NCBI GenBank assembly: GCA_021234155.1
Contig: JAJEKV010000003.1
Span: forward strand, 15,362,386-15,426,385
DNA from: Isoetes taiwanensis
Lineage: Eukaryota; Streptophyta; Lycopodiopsida; Isoetales; Isoetaceae
DNA: 64,000 nucleotides
Direction: 5' to 3'
Shown here: positions 32,471-43,911 of the stretch, piece after piece
Layout of the letters: every line of letters begins with the position of its first letter
Numbering within the stretch: the first letter of the stretch is position 1
Position numbers and translations under genes: made by a program
The notes under the pieces: generated by a model
The model's input: the letters and a program-made list of their open reading frames with translations, nothing else
Told to the model about the DNA's origin: nothing
Database searches by the model: none

Positions 32471-34075
32471 TTGACCATTGATGCATCAGAGAAAAAAGAT
32501 ACTGAAGAGATTGTAATCACAAAAAATGGTAAGACTATAACCATGTTTGTTGGAGATTTGATTGAATATCAAAACAAAGAGAGCATACAAATGTTTTTTG
32601 AAGAAAGGAAAGATGTATTTGCTTGGGATTATTCAGAGCTCACAGGTATCAAAACTGAGGTATGTCAATTTGAAATTAAGATCAAGGAAGGTTGTAAACC
32701 TGTCTTTCAAAAATTAAGAAGAATTAATGCTTCATTGATGGGACTAATCAAAGATGAATTGGATAAGACGTTAGATGCAGGTGTTATTATTGAAATTATT
32801 AATCCAGAATGGGTATCTTGCATTGTTCCTGTGGAGAAAAAAAGTGGTGCTTTAAGAATTTGCATTGACTATCGAGATCTTAACAAAGCCACCATCAAGG
32901 ATTGTTACCCTTTGCCTTTTTTTAGAGGAGATCTTATATGCTGTAGCAGGCAAAGAGGTGTACTCATTTTTAGATGGATGCTCTGGATTCAATCAGATTA
33001 GCATTAAGGAAGAAGACCAGCCAAAGACTTCTTTCATCACTCCCTGGGGCACATATGCTATGAAAAGAATGCCTTTTGGTTTAATTAATGCTCCAGCTAC
33101 CTTCCAAAGGGCAATGGATGTTATTTTCAAATCAATGTCTGCTGAAGAGTTCAGGGTGTACCTAGATGATATTTGCCTAGGCTCTCATCCTACTCATCAT
33201 GTGGAGTTACTTGCAAAAATTTGTTCTCTATGCAGGAGTTCAGGAGTTCAGGAGTTAATCTAAATCCAAAGAAATGCATCTTTTTTGCATCAAAAGGACA
33301 ACTCTTAGGACATGAAGTATCCAACCAAGGCATTCAAGTTGCTCAAGACAAGATTGAAGCCCTCAAAAAGCTAGCACCTCCCAAGAATCTAAAGCAGGTT
33401 AAGAGTTTTATTGGTATGACAAGTTTCCTCAGGATGTATATTCCTAATTTTGCTCATATTTTGAGTCCCATTTCTAGATTGACAAGGGTAGGCAAGTTTT
33501 CTAAGTCTGAAAGTAAGCATATACCTATCACATGGACTTCAGAATGCCAAGAGGCCTTTGACTTTCTCATTCTATCCATATGTGAAGCCACACTTTTAAA
33601 AAAATCAGATTTGAACATGCCATTTGAAGTTTATATCACTATTACTAAAAAGGCTATAGGATTAGCCATTTTGCAGGATAAACACACCATAGTATTTGCA
33701 AGTAAACAATGGTCTGCCCTTGAAGAAAGATATACCAGAATAGAAAAGAGTGCTGCTGCACTCATGTTCCTTGTCAATAGGCAAGGACACTTGCTTCTAA
33801 AGAGTCAAGTCCAAGTCTACATGAAGCAAAATCCAATGGGTTTACTGTTTGGTAAGGCAACCAATAAGCCAAAGATCCAGAGATGGGCTTGTAAGTTGCA
33901 AAGTTATGATATTTCTGTAAAAGAGTTGCATTTGGTACGAAGTCCTAGCCTCTACTTGCCTTATATATTTGTTGACCATGAAGATGAGTTGGATACTACT
34001 GACACTTCACTTGCAATAGCTCATATAGAGGTAACTCTAGGAGATCAAGCTAACGGGAAAGCAACAACCTATTAG
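32471..34075 (+). pseudogene. Gypsy 1 reverse transcriptase and RNase H
   Basis: Three overlapping frames are joined by frameshifts near 32910 and 33230. RT motifs: KLRRINASLMGLIKDELDKT, NPEWVSCIVPVEKKSG, RICIDYRDLNKATIKDCYPL, MPFGLINAPATFQRAMD, palm motif VYLDD, KCIFFASKGQLLGHEVS, VKSFIGMTSFLRMYIPNFA. In RNase H the usual TDAS box is TITK (FEVYITITKKAIGLAIL), so the first catalytic Asp is lost, while ASKQWSALEERYTRIEK is kept. Dead enzyme. Confidence 0.87.
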
Positions 34076-34160
34076 AGACTTTTTACAATATGGGATCACC
34101 TCCGCAAGCCTCACTTCAAGCCAAAAAAGGAGACTCAAGGACAAATGCAGACAATTCAAG

Positions 34161-35317
34161 ATGATAGACAATGTCTTGTGCAAAGTCAACCGAGATGGAG
34201 TCTTGTTGAGGTGTGTAGATGAAGGTGAGTCTGCGCTAATTATCAGGGAAATGCATAAAGGTATTTGTGGAGGACATTTTGCTGGTGATACTACAGCAAA
34301 AAAGATTCTCAGGTCTGGATACTACTGGCCTACTGTTTTTAAAGATTGTTATGAGATTATAAAGACTTGCCATCAATGCCAAATCTTTAGCAAAAGAATT
34401 TTACTGCCAGCTGCCCTTAATCCTATCATATCTCCAGGGCCTTTTCAGATTTGGGGACTAGACTATATTGGCCCCATTAATCCTTCTTCTGCAGGTCAAC
34501 ATCAACATATTATTATAGCCACAGACTATTTTACCAAGTGGGCAGAAGCCATACCTTTGAGGCAGGCTAATGCCTTCACAACTGCAAGGTTTTTACATGA
34601 ATATGTTTGTTCTAGGTTTGGTATTCCTTTCCAGTTGCATTCTGATAGGGGTACACCTTTTGTTAATGAAGTTATTGCTAACCTGTTGGACATTTTGAAG
34701 ATCAAGCATACCAAAAGTTCCTCATATTATCCTCAGGGTAATGGACAAGCTGAATCCACTAACAAGGTCCTGAAAAATATTTTGCAGAAGACACTTGAGG
34801 TCAACAAAGGGATTGGCATGTTAAAATAGTGGATGCACTTTGGGCTTATAGAGTCACCATCAAAACAGCTACAAATCACACACCTTTCAATTTGGTTTAT
34901 GGCATAGAGGCAGTTTTACCAGTGGAACTCGAGTTGCCTTCCCTAAGATTGGCTCATAAATTATGCTTACCTTTTGAACATGCCTTGCAAGAAAGATTGG
35001 ATGCCTTGCTGCACCTCGATGAATATAGAATGGAGGCTAAGAATACTGATTTGTTGAAAAAGGCTAAAGATCTGGCTGCATTCAAAGCTGCACATAGAAT
35101 ACAGGGTACTTTTAGGAAGGGGGAGCTTGTCCTTAAGTGGAATAAGTCAAAAGAAGACTCAGCTGGCAAGTTTGATAATATTTGGGAAGGACCCTTTGTG
35201 GTGCTGGAATCTGCAGGTACCAATTCATATTGGCTACAGGAGGTTTCGTATTCTTGCAGGAATATGCCCTGTATATGCCATATTCGATCATTTTTTAAAA
35301 CTTGGCCAATGGTTTAA
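34161..35317 (+). pseudogene. Gypsy 1 integrase
   Basis: Zinc-binding region MHKGICGGHFAGDTTAKKIL then CHQC; core with GLDYIGPINP (Asp), LHSDRGTPFVNEVI (Asp) and YYPQGNGQAESTNK (Glu), all three catalytic residues present. A stop near 34829 splits it from MDALWAYRVTIKTATNHTPF and the GPF region (GKFDNIWEGPFVV). C-terminus 35317. Only one or two lesions, so this part decayed less than RT. Confidence 0.87.
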
Positions 35318-36029
35318 AGGCTTTTGTTCATAGAATATTTAAAAGAAGTTATAACCTCTTGACCATAAGGAAGATTGCCCACACGTGTAAAGAAATATGG
35401 AATCTTTGGGGCATCTTTTGACAAGGTTTGGAATATACCAATGAGGGCATAATGGAATAGGAATGAAGGCAAGAGAAATCATGAAGGGCTAGTAGGGAGG
35501 CAAAGGTGGAAATGCAAAAGAGGGGAATAACTTTGCAATAAGGGTTTGAATGTCTTTTTGAATAATCAATGTAGTGGTATTTGGAGGAAATGGCAAGGAC
35601 TTGGGCAAAATGACAAGGTGGGTATGGCAAAGGGATGAGCAATGGGCATGAAAACAATGTTGAGCCAAAGGTGCAAAAAGGGAGGTAGTGGGGTGAAGCA
35701 AAGGCTAAAATTAGAAACTATACACCATGAGGTCTTCCAAACTCTTAACTTCCAATCTTCAAAAGATGTCTTCCAAACTTCATAAACCAGATTCTTCTAG
35801 AGCATATTCTTAACTAAGCATTTGATCCCAAATAAAATACCTCTTTTGAACTTTTGACTTGAGCATTTGTTGACCTAGAAGGTAAGCATCTTTTGACCTT
35901 CACACCAATGTTGACTACCAAGCTCTTCCAATCTTTGACCTAGTCTTCAGAAATGACTTAACCTAACTTGAATGCATAGAACACAATTAGCATGTTGCCC
36001 TTTGGGGGCAACATCTCTCAGAAATACGC
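35318..36029 (+). other. Gypsy 1 region between integrase and LTR
   Basis: Purine-rich, no coding frame in the element's sense. A short palindrome TTGCCCTTTGGGGGCAA lies at about 35994-36010, next to where LTR similarity begins. Confidence 0.45.
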
Positions 36030-36251
36030 TCTGCAACTCCAAATCTCATTTTCTGATCACTGTTTTTCCACCACAGTTGACCTCTATTGACCAATTTTTG
36101 ACCCCACTTTATGACTGTATATCTTTCAAATCTATAGTCTGACTTGGTCAGAGACCTCATCGCTGGGTTCCTACAACTTTTTTGAGCAAGTCTGATGCAG
36201 TTGACCTAGAAAGTCAATCCTTTTTTATCACCACAACTGTTTGAGTCGACC

Positions 36252-36829
36252 TGCGTTCGGGAACTCCTGCAAGACAGCCCTCTGTGAGGACCCTTGGATC
36301 TAACAGGAGAATCCGGGAGCTATGTCACGCGGGATTTGCAAAAAGAACAAAGAAAAAAAGAAGAGAAAACAAAAGAGAACAATGAGACCACAATAATGAA
36401 CTTCCTTGATGTCAATGAAGATATATGAGCTCTCGCAATCGAGAGAAAACTGAAGTGAGACAAGACTCAAAACTCATCTAAAAACTTATGTGCTAGCTCT
36501 ACTCATATATATAGTACAATGGCCTTTGGCCCAATATAGACACTCTGACTGATTTCGGTGCCGACTCCTGGAAGGAGGCCTGATTTGCAGGAATGCTGGC
36601 GGTGCCTCTTGAAATGCCTGAAATCACGCTGACACTGACGCAGACGGTGACGGGCCGTCACTTATCTGAGCGCTTCCTCTTGACGGCAGGCGTGGCCTTT
36701 GACTGCGTGGTCTGCTTGGTCTTCTGCGGGGCCTTTGACGACTGACATGTGCCTGGCTGTGGATCCTTGGCCTTGACTTGGTCCGTCGTATGCATGAATA
36801 GTCCTGTACCAGAACGTACAGGACTAACA
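36252..36829 (-). repeat. Gypsy 2 3' LTR (578 bp)
   Basis: Minus strand TGTTAGTCCTGTACG...GAGTTCCCGAACGCA. PPT on the minus strand abuts it at 36830. Confidence 0.95.
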
Positions 36830-36850
36830 CTCTCCCCAACCAAACGACAC

Positions 36851-39792
36851 TCAGAGTGAAGAAAAGGAGGAAGTGTTTCCGAGGGCGGGAATCCAGCAGT
36901 TTGAAAGTGATCCACGGAAATGAGGACGGGCGCCATTGTGATAATTGCCAATGAGATCCTGACGTACTTGAAGAGCTTCTGGAGTGTTAGCGTCAAGGAG
37001 AAATCCTGAGCGGACTATGTCCTCAATGGCAGCATGGGCCTCAGAAGGAACAAACTGGCATTCCATGAGAAGGCAGGTCTGAAGGCCGAAGGCACTGACG
37101 CTGGCATTCGGGTTGCAATAAAAGATGGGACGCTGTCGATTTAACAAGCTTACCAGGATGCACTTAAGAGCAGCACAGAAGCCGGCTTGACGGTGAACGG
37201 AAGGGTCTGGTGAGGTGGCGGCATGCTGTAAGAAAGCATCAAGGCCATGAACAGCATCAGCGGGCCGTTGCCAACCACGCTCATTGGCAATATAGATCCA
37301 ATTTGCAGTGTGGTCCAAGGTGGCACCATCCTCCCAATTGGAGCGTCGGACAAAACGGGGATCCCACCGGAGATCCGTCGAGATCTGAGGAGGAGTCCAC
37401 TGGCCTTCCAGGACCTTCGTCCAAAAGGGAAGACGCCAGTCGGAGGTGAGAAATCTGGGGCATGGAGGGACACCCAGTGAAGCATATGGAGAGGGAGCCA
37501 TGCCCGTGGGCGTGGGCTGCTGAGCCTGCTCCCTGAATTCACGAACAAGGTCTGGATCAAGAGCACGGCACCACTGGTCCCAATCAGAAGCAGAGAACTG
37601 AGTATAGATAGGAGAACTATCCCATCCCATGGGTATGGTCTTGCTATCCAGAAGGGCACGTAATTGATTGTAGCCTGCTAAGTGCTGCATATAAATTTGG
37701 GCAAACGGAAGGTCCTCTGGATGCGCAAGATTCTTCCGCACCTGTTCCAGCGTTTCGGCTTGCCATAGAGGTAAATGATAAGCAAGCTCTGGCATGTACT
37801 CCTGATTAAGAGTGTGATTCTGAGCATGATCTTTTAAATACGGGTTGGTATCCAACAACAACCAGTGAGCCTGTGGGTCACCCTGAAAGTTTTGATGTGG
37901 CCCATCTCTGAATTTGTCTTGCGTATCAGCCAGATAGAAGTCATGAAAGATGTACGCCATCGGCTGAACAACTCTGAAGGTGATCAAATCAGGGTCTTCA
38001 CAGTGGATGAGGTCGAAGACTAAGAGGGCACAGAGTAAACCTTTGTCTTCAACTGAAAGGTCGGGCCAAATTCGGAGAAAATCCTCACGGCGCATCTGGG
38101 CATCAACCTGACCATCTGCCGCGTACCACTTCAGAAGAAAGATGTGGCGGCGGGCAACCACATAATCCAGGTAATCCACAGACATGTGGAGAGCGATATT
38201 AATGTAGCCCTCTTGTTTAGTTTGGGCCTCTTCGGCAGATTGAACAGCTTGCTAAAGCTGATGTTCAAGGTCGCGGATCCGGTTCTCCTTTTCTAGCAGA
38301 AGGCGTGACTGATCACGGACCCGTTTATGAGAGAGCGTGCCATGGGAAGAGGATTGCCCAGGAGTATGGAGGCGAAGCGTGGCAATCTCTGCATCATCAA
38401 TGACTTTCTGTTTCTTAGCCTCCGTAAGTTGATCCTGGAGAGGCGTGAGCTGAGTGGTCAGCGTGGAAAGCTGATCTTCTAAGGAGGTGATGCGAGCATC
38501 TCATTCTGTAAGGTCATGGACTTGAGTGCGGTAACTTTGAGAAAGCTCTGTATACAGGGTGTTAAGTTTGGCAAGGTCTTTATCCTTGTCGCCCAGGAGG
38601 TTATCCTTGGCTTTGACGTGCTCCAGCAATTCCTGAATGGTGGACTGCAACTGAGCCTGTTGATCAGCAAGCAGGTTGTGCTGATCTTGTGCAATTTTGA
38701 GATCCTCACGGGCCTGTAAGAGAGCCTCATGCTTTTCTTGAAGTTTGTCTTCCAGGGTCTGAACCTGCGTGTTGGCAGCTTGAAGATCCCTGTTAACAAC
38801 ATCCGATGCCTCCAAGGACGCTTGAACTCCATTCATGAGAACTTCTCGGGATTCTTGTAACTTGAGGACAACGGCCTGAACATCCTGCTGATATTGATAC
38901 AGGAGCTGTCGAGGATGTGGAGGTGCGGGGCCTTGTTGTTGCCGTGTCTGGGATGTCTGAGAAACATGATGAGAAGTGGAGGGCATGGTTTCTGTGGATG
39001 AAGAGGAGACAGTGACATGCGTGGCTTTGTGTTGAACATGACCAGGAGAAGAAGGGCGTGAAATTTCAGCTTGTTGGTTTTGAGGAAGGGAATGAAAAGA
39101 TTGGCGAGTGGTGTGGAAGGGAACCCAGGATGAGGAAGGTAATGACAGATGAAAGCTTGAAGATGGCCACCCACAGAGGCTTCAAAGACGGAGGAGGGGG
39201 CAGCCCTAATGCGATCCACTTCATGAAGGAGCTTGAAGAACAGCATTTGTGGCCAATCAATATGGTGAGTGGAGCGGATGGTCGTGATAACAACATTGTA
39301 GAACGGTTTATTGATATGGGTGTTCTTGATAGAATACCCAAGCAATTTGCGCCACAGAAACTTTACAAAAGTGTCATGGGACTTTGCAATATTGATGAGG
39401 CGATGCATGTTGGCTTGATAAGGAACTGCGCCGAACTGAGTGACATACAAGTCCTGTAAGGCAGCCCAAGATAAAGAAGGTTTTTTAAGAGGAATGTGGA
39501 ATACCTCAGAAATCAGAGGCTGAGTAAGCAAAATGGTGGTGCCATCGACCGTGGTAGCATATCCTTCCGGGCTGTTGACAATATGTGCAACAAACTGCTT
39601 CAATTGCTCCGGATTTGGTGCTGAGAGGTCCTGTTGGGAGAATTCGTAAAGCTCATGGCGTTCCGCTACTTCACGACTCGGACCAACGAGGGCTTCGCGA
39701 AAAGTGGGTGTCGAGAAGGTCACGGACTCAAAAAGAGCCGGATCCCGTGGAGCAGAAGCTTGAAGTTGAGGAAATTTGGGTGAAGCAGCCAT
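36851..39792 (-). pseudogene. Gypsy 2 extra ORF (about 980 codons, unknown function, coiled coil)
   Basis: It starts at ATG 39792 (the open frame extends further up without ATG). Part 1 (39792-about 39050) reads MAASPKFPQLQASAPRDPAL, TTILLTQPLISEVFHIPLKK, LYVTQFGAVPYQANMHRLIN and FYNVVITTIRSTHHIDWPQM, and resembles plant transposon or mobile-domain-like proteins in pattern. A frameshift near 39000-39050 leads to part 2, a long coiled coil (38986-38260: LQAANTQVQTLEDKLQEKHE, LKIAQDQHNLLADQQAQLQS). It is crossed by in-frame stops TGA (38501) and TAG (about 38252). Part 3 (38185-36851: MSVDYLDYVVARRHIFLLKW ... GLLCALLVFDLIHCEDPDLI) has no domain I know. Its stop lies 20 bases from the LTR. Extra ORFs in this position are known from Tat-type plant gypsy elements. 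Confidence 0.75.
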
Positions 39793-39861
39793 GTCGAAGA
39801 GCGTCGGAGATGAACAGGAAGAACTGGCTGGAGAAGCCGGAGGGCGGAGAGTGGAAGACAA

Positions 39862-40294
39862 AGACGAAGAAGGACGAAAAGGTGTTTAGGGCGCACAAGG
39901 GTTTTGTGAAAGGGCATGATGAGAATGAAACGGCGACCGTTGATAATGCCAGGTGGCGAGAGATGCGAAGGAGTCGATTGAGAGGCAAAAATTTGGTTAA
40001 GTCCCCAAGCAGTTAAGGGAGAAGCAATGAACGGTGGAGATGAGACGTAAATGAACGATCAGATGGGACAGCTGGCGAAGGTACACATATTAATGTTCGA
40101 CGGGCGTGAAAAGAAGGAATGTCATTTAATGCGGGCAACTCGAAGTGGGATATCATTAAAACGAAGGTGTCAGAAGGTACCATTGCTAGATATGCGGTGG
40201 GAGAAAAGATTCCAATTTAGAAACAGCCTTGCATTGCAAACACGTCGGCGAGTTTTCTGATTGGTCCACGTCGACAGGATTCCCGTCGGTTGGG
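39862..40294. other. Divergent spacer in gypsy 2
   Basis: 433 bases between the extra ORF (-) and the antisense ORF (+). The minus-strand side is pyrimidine-rich like a plant 5' UTR (about 39880-39980). No clear TATA box is seen on the minus strand. Confidence 0.4.
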
Positions 40295-40303
40295 CTATAT
40301 AAG
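40295..40303 (+). promoter_or_regulatory. TATA box of the antisense ORF in gypsy 2
   Basis: CTATATAAG, 38 bases before ATG 40341, in a divergent 0.55-kb region that separates this ORF from the extra ORF on the other strand. Confidence 0.5.
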
Positions 40304-40340
40304 ACGAGCAGTGGGCGAAGCTGAAACACCCTTGGCGACG

Positions 40341-40601
40341 ATGAGTATGGCAGCGGCTGGTTTGAACGAGAACTGCACAATGCCTAGCAATTGCCTGGAA
40401 TGGATCACCTGCAAGATGAACTGTCTGGATCTCTGGAAGTGCCACAACCGTAGCATCCCTATGGATGGCTGGTGCAGTGGGATGGCTGAGCATCCCGACC
40501 CTCTAACCAATCCGATGGAGGTGGTGGTGCATCTGCGCTGGGATCCGGAGCAGAACTACTACCACATCCTCCGCATCACCTCTGCTCCCAACCCGGAGTA
40601 G
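40341..40601 (+). CDS. Small cysteine-rich ORF (86 aa) antisense inside gypsy 2
   Basis: ATG 40341 to TAG 40601, opposite to all other gypsy 2 genes and convergent with the integrase stop at 40724. A TATA box CTATATAAG (40295-40303) lies 38 bases upstream, consistent with a short leader. The N-terminal half is Cys-rich (NCTMPSNCLEWITCKMNC, then WKCHN), so metal or disulfide binding is possible. The second half reads NPMEVVVHLRWDPEQNYYHI. The downstream T/A-rich stretch (40610-40720, TAATATAAATATG) could serve as 3' end signal. GC content is higher than in the surrounding intergenic DNA. I do not recognise the protein; expression is inferred from layout only. Confidence 0.5.
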   Translation: MSMAAAGLNENCTMPSNCLEWITCKMNCLDLWKCHNRSIPMDGWCSGMAEHPDPLTNPMEVVVHLRWDPEQNYYHILRITSAPNPE

Positions 40602-40723
40602 AGGGGTTTTAATCTTAGGATTTTGTAAATAGGGCACTGCCCATAGAGCTCTGCTCATAGCGGAAGTAAGTGGACAATGCTCACATTTTGTAATTTGCCT
40701 CTAGTAATATAAATATGCCGCTT

Positions 40724-41614
40724 TTAGTCACTATCTGTTGTTTCAGAACTTTGTGGTGCATCTTTTGTAGAACTGTCTGTAGCTTCTGTATGAAATTGCT
40801 TAAGGCGAAAGCCATTAACCAGAGTAGGTAATGGAGTGCCATCTAATTCGGCCAGCTTGAAAACACTGGGTTGAACGACTTGAACAATTTGATAAGGACC
40901 AAGCCATCTGAACTTTAACTTGCCCGGAAAATTTTTGTAACGAGAATCATAAAGAAGAACCAAATCACATTCTTTGAATGTTTTTGTCTTAAGACGTTTG
41001 TCATGCAAGGATTTCTGCAACTGTTGTTCATGAAGAACACAAATGTAAGCGTCTCGCCTAAGTTCATCCAACTGTTCCAATTGATAAACCCGTTCCTTGA
41101 GGGCAGCAGGTGGATTATGTGCTGTAGCAAGTTGGAAACGGAGAGTCGGAAGAATATATTCAAAAGGCATGAGAGCTTCTTGACCATAAACCAGTTTGAA
41201 AGGAGTGTGGCCAGTAGCAATTTTGAAACTGGTGTTGTAAGCCCAAAGAACAGTAGGCAACTTGTCTTGCCAATCTGTACGAGAAGCGTCACAAATTTTC
41301 TTGAGAACAGTAATGAGAGTTTTGTTGGTGCTTTCCGCCAAGCCATTTCCTTGAGGATAGTAAGGTGTACTCTTCCTGTGCTGTATGTAAAGATAGTCCA
41401 TCAGCTCCTTGATGGTATGATTAACAAAATGCACTCCACGATCACTAACAAGTTCCGTGGGACAACCAAAACGCGTGATGATGTGCGTGTAGAGAACCTT
41501 GGCGGTGCTGGCACCAGTGTTGTCTGGAAGTGCACAAGCTTCCGCCCATTTGGTAGCATAATCTGTGATGACCAGAATATAGCGGGCACGGGTGTGCTGC
41601 GCCGGTGGGTCCAT
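40724..41614 (-). CDS. Gypsy 2 integrase core and C-terminus
   Basis: An uninterrupted frame encodes ILVITDYATKWAEACALPD, ITRFGCPTELVSDRGVHFVN (Asp) and YYPQGNGLAESTNKTL (Glu). Then LPTVLWAYNTSFKIATGHTP, LVYGQEALMPFEY, and a GPF/Y-type region (KLKFRWLGPYQIVQVVQPSV) follow, ending at a stop at 40724. There is no chromodomain. The first catalytic Asp probably lies just upstream in SIDAGMDPP, next to a frameshift. Closest by pattern to Tat-type gypsy integrases. Confidence 0.88.
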   Translation of the reverse strand: MDPPAQHTRARYILVITDYATKWAEACALPDNTGASTAKVLYTHIITRFGCPTELVSDRGVHFVNHTIKELMDYLYIQHRKSTPYYPQGNGLAESTNKTLITVLKKICDASRTDWQDKLPTVLWAYNTSFKIATGHTPFKLVYGQEALMPFEYILPTLRFQLATAHNPPAALKERVYQLEQLDELRRDAYICVLHEQQLQKSLHDKRLKTKTFKECDLVLLYDSRYKNFPGKLKFRWLGPYQIVQVVQPSVFKLAELDGTPLPTLVNGFRLKQFHTEATDSSTKDAPQSSETTDSD

Positions 41615-43911
41615 ACCGGCGTCAATGGAAGAGTGTCACGGGCCGTGGGCTTCCCCACACGCTGACAGACGTCACACGTGCGAGCATAAGCATGGGCATC
41701 TTTGAAGAGCGTGGGCCAGAAGTATCCTGCCAAAAGAATTTTGCGTGTCGTGGCGTCACCACTAAAATGACCACCACCAAGCCCATCATGGGCTTGTCGA
41801 ACAATATCGGGCACCTCACGAGGGAGGACACAACGACGGAGGACCATGTCTTTACCGCGTTTGTATAGATGGCCTGCAACCATGGTGTAATCACGGACCT
41901 CTCTGAGAAACTGACGGCGGCGTGAGCGAAGCTTTTCTGGAGAGAGCGTCGGATCGTCGGGAGGAAGAGCACCAGTGAGAAGATATTGCTGAAAGTTGTG
42001 AAACCAATGGGGCGTGGCCGTGACCAGGAACAATTGAGCGTCTGGAAAGGTATCAGAAACACCCGTGGAGGGATCATCTGTGTGGATGCGCGAAAGATAA
42101 TCAGGCACCACATGAGACTTGTCTGCCTTGTGTTGAATATGAGGAACGACCTCCGTGTCCTTAACCTGATGAGCAGGAGGGTGAAGCATGACAGGAGGAG
42201 CAGCATTTTGAGTAGTGAAGAAAAAAGGCTGCTGAGTGTCATCAAGCAAGGGTTGCTTCATGACGGCATTAACATTAACAGTCTCCGAAGAAGGGGTACT
42301 GTCTGAAAAATGATCAAGACGTTGAATGCGGTTGCAGGAAGCCAGGTATGGGTCCAAAAGAGCAGCCACAGCCTGGTCCTGATCCAGCGTCATCTCCCCC
42401 CAAGGATCAGCGTACTCCGGGTAGGAGGAAAGAGGCAGACCCGCGGGTGGAGCTTGAACATGATAAATATTTTGTGCTTCCTTAGAGTCAGTGTCTGAGG
42501 TGGAAGGTTCTGCATTCTCGACAGAGATCAATTTGCCAGTTTCCAGATCCATGAGATGTCCATCAGTGATAACAAGTTGGTCTGTGGCCCAGTAATGAAT
42601 ACTCTTAGCCTGGCGGAGAAAAGGTCGTCCAACCAGCATTTCATAATCACCAGGATCTTCTCCTCAAACACCAAATTCCAATGGGAATTTGAGATCACCA
42701 ATGCTGATATGGAGAAGAGGAGTGACACCTTGAGGGCGCGTGATATGGCCATTTGCCAACTTGATGTCATAAGGAGCACGGTATAATTGTTTGATGCCCA
42801 ATTGCTTCCGGAGTTTATCAGTAATAAGATTGACGGCACTACCACCATCAATTTGGACATGATTGATGTGCTGATTGCCCACCGTGGCGTGCATCATGGG
42901 TGTTGAGGTCGCAACAGCTCCAACCAGAACCGTGGGAAGAGGTAACTGATCTTTGAGAGCCAGACAGAGTTTCAAAATGGTGGTCAGGCTCAAAGGAATC
43001 TTGATCTTGGCGAGTTCTTCCTGAAGTTCCAAAGGAACATGTGAAAAGGGGTCCGCAGGGTCCAGTGGAGCTGGAGTCTGTGGTAAAGAAGCAGAGACTT
43101 CTTTGAGAAGCTCTACCTCAGCAGCAATATTTGGATACGGTTGAGAGTGTGTGCCGGTAGATGATGACGGCGCTGCCTGACGCTGCTGAGCTCTAGTGGT
43201 GGCGTGAACATTTGCCAGTGTGCGACCTTCCACAGCCTGCATGAGTTTCAGAATACTTTGTCTCACTTTAGGCATGACGTGAGGCATGAGTTTGTCAAGA
43301 TCAGGCGCGAAGTGAATTTTTTTATCATCTTCATGAGGGACTGTTTCCACAGCAAAAGCAAGTTGCGTGTCGTGAGGAATGATAGTCAAAGGGCGTGAAG
43401 CCCGTGTGTGACGTGAGACGAGACCAACCCAATTTGACTGTTGTACTGGAGGGTTCAGTGCCTGATAAATCTCCTCTTGGACCTGTTGATCCATAGGATT
43501 GGAGGTAGTTGCAATTTGCTGAGGTCGCTGTTGTTGAGGCGGCCGTGGTGGCTTCCTCAAAACAGGATGGGGGCCTTGTTTACCGTTGGCCACCCAGAGT
43601 TGATAAGCCGTGAGACGTACTGAAGCTGGTTGATTTGAACCTGGAAGTTGGACTTGAACTTGAGGAAGTTGAGGACACGCCGTGGTGGTGTGACCCCATT
43701 CATGACAATGATAACATTGAGCCTTGGAAGGATCAAAGGGAGGACGGTTGCCTTGTCCCCGTGGCTGCTGAGATTGCGGCGTTTGTTGATACTGCTGCGG
43801 TTGTTGAGTTTGATATTGCTGAGGCTGATATGACTGTTGTTGTTGAGGCGTGGTCTGGACTTGAAAAACCATTTTGTTCCTGAAGGGTGTAGGATGAGAA
43901 CGAGAGTGCAT
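41401..43911 (-). pseudogene. Gypsy 2 third knuckle, protease and integrase N-terminus, RT missing
   Basis: One frame runs from 43911 to 41401 with a single in-frame TGA (about 42664). It encodes a Gln-rich stretch, knuckle CYHCHEWGHTTTAC, a protease-like domain (VQIDGGSAVNLITDKL; DGGS where DTGS/DSGA is usual), its C-terminus (EMLVGRPFLRQAK), and an acidic linker. Then KSHVVPDYLSR, normally the end of RNase H, is followed by the integrase zinc region (HDGLGGGHFSGDATTRKILL, CDVCQRVGK). Roughly 500 residues of RT/RNase H are absent, yet the frame stays open across the junction. A frameshift near 41600 leads into the integrase core frame. Confidence 0.85.

Larger units (their letters stand above)
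32471..36251 (+). mobile_element. Gypsy element 1 (decayed, no chromodomain), 3' LTR split by gypsy 2
   Basis: Order RT, RNase H, integrase is that of Ty3/gypsy. Gag and protease are absent from view. The integrase C-terminus has a GPF-type motif (NIWEGPFVVLESA) but no chromodomain, which fits the Tat/Athila side of plant gypsy. LTR-like sequence from about 36030 matches, in reverse, 60310-60720 (gypsy 3) and is cut at 36251 by gypsy 2; related sequence resumes at 45882 (TTATCTTGCATAGACTGAT shared with the gypsy 3 LTR). Confidence 0.82.

Noticed and set aside
39585-40016. 143-codon plus-strand frame in gypsy 2
   Set aside because: It lies antisense to the well-composed start of the extra ORF, has no TATA box and looks like a shadow frame.
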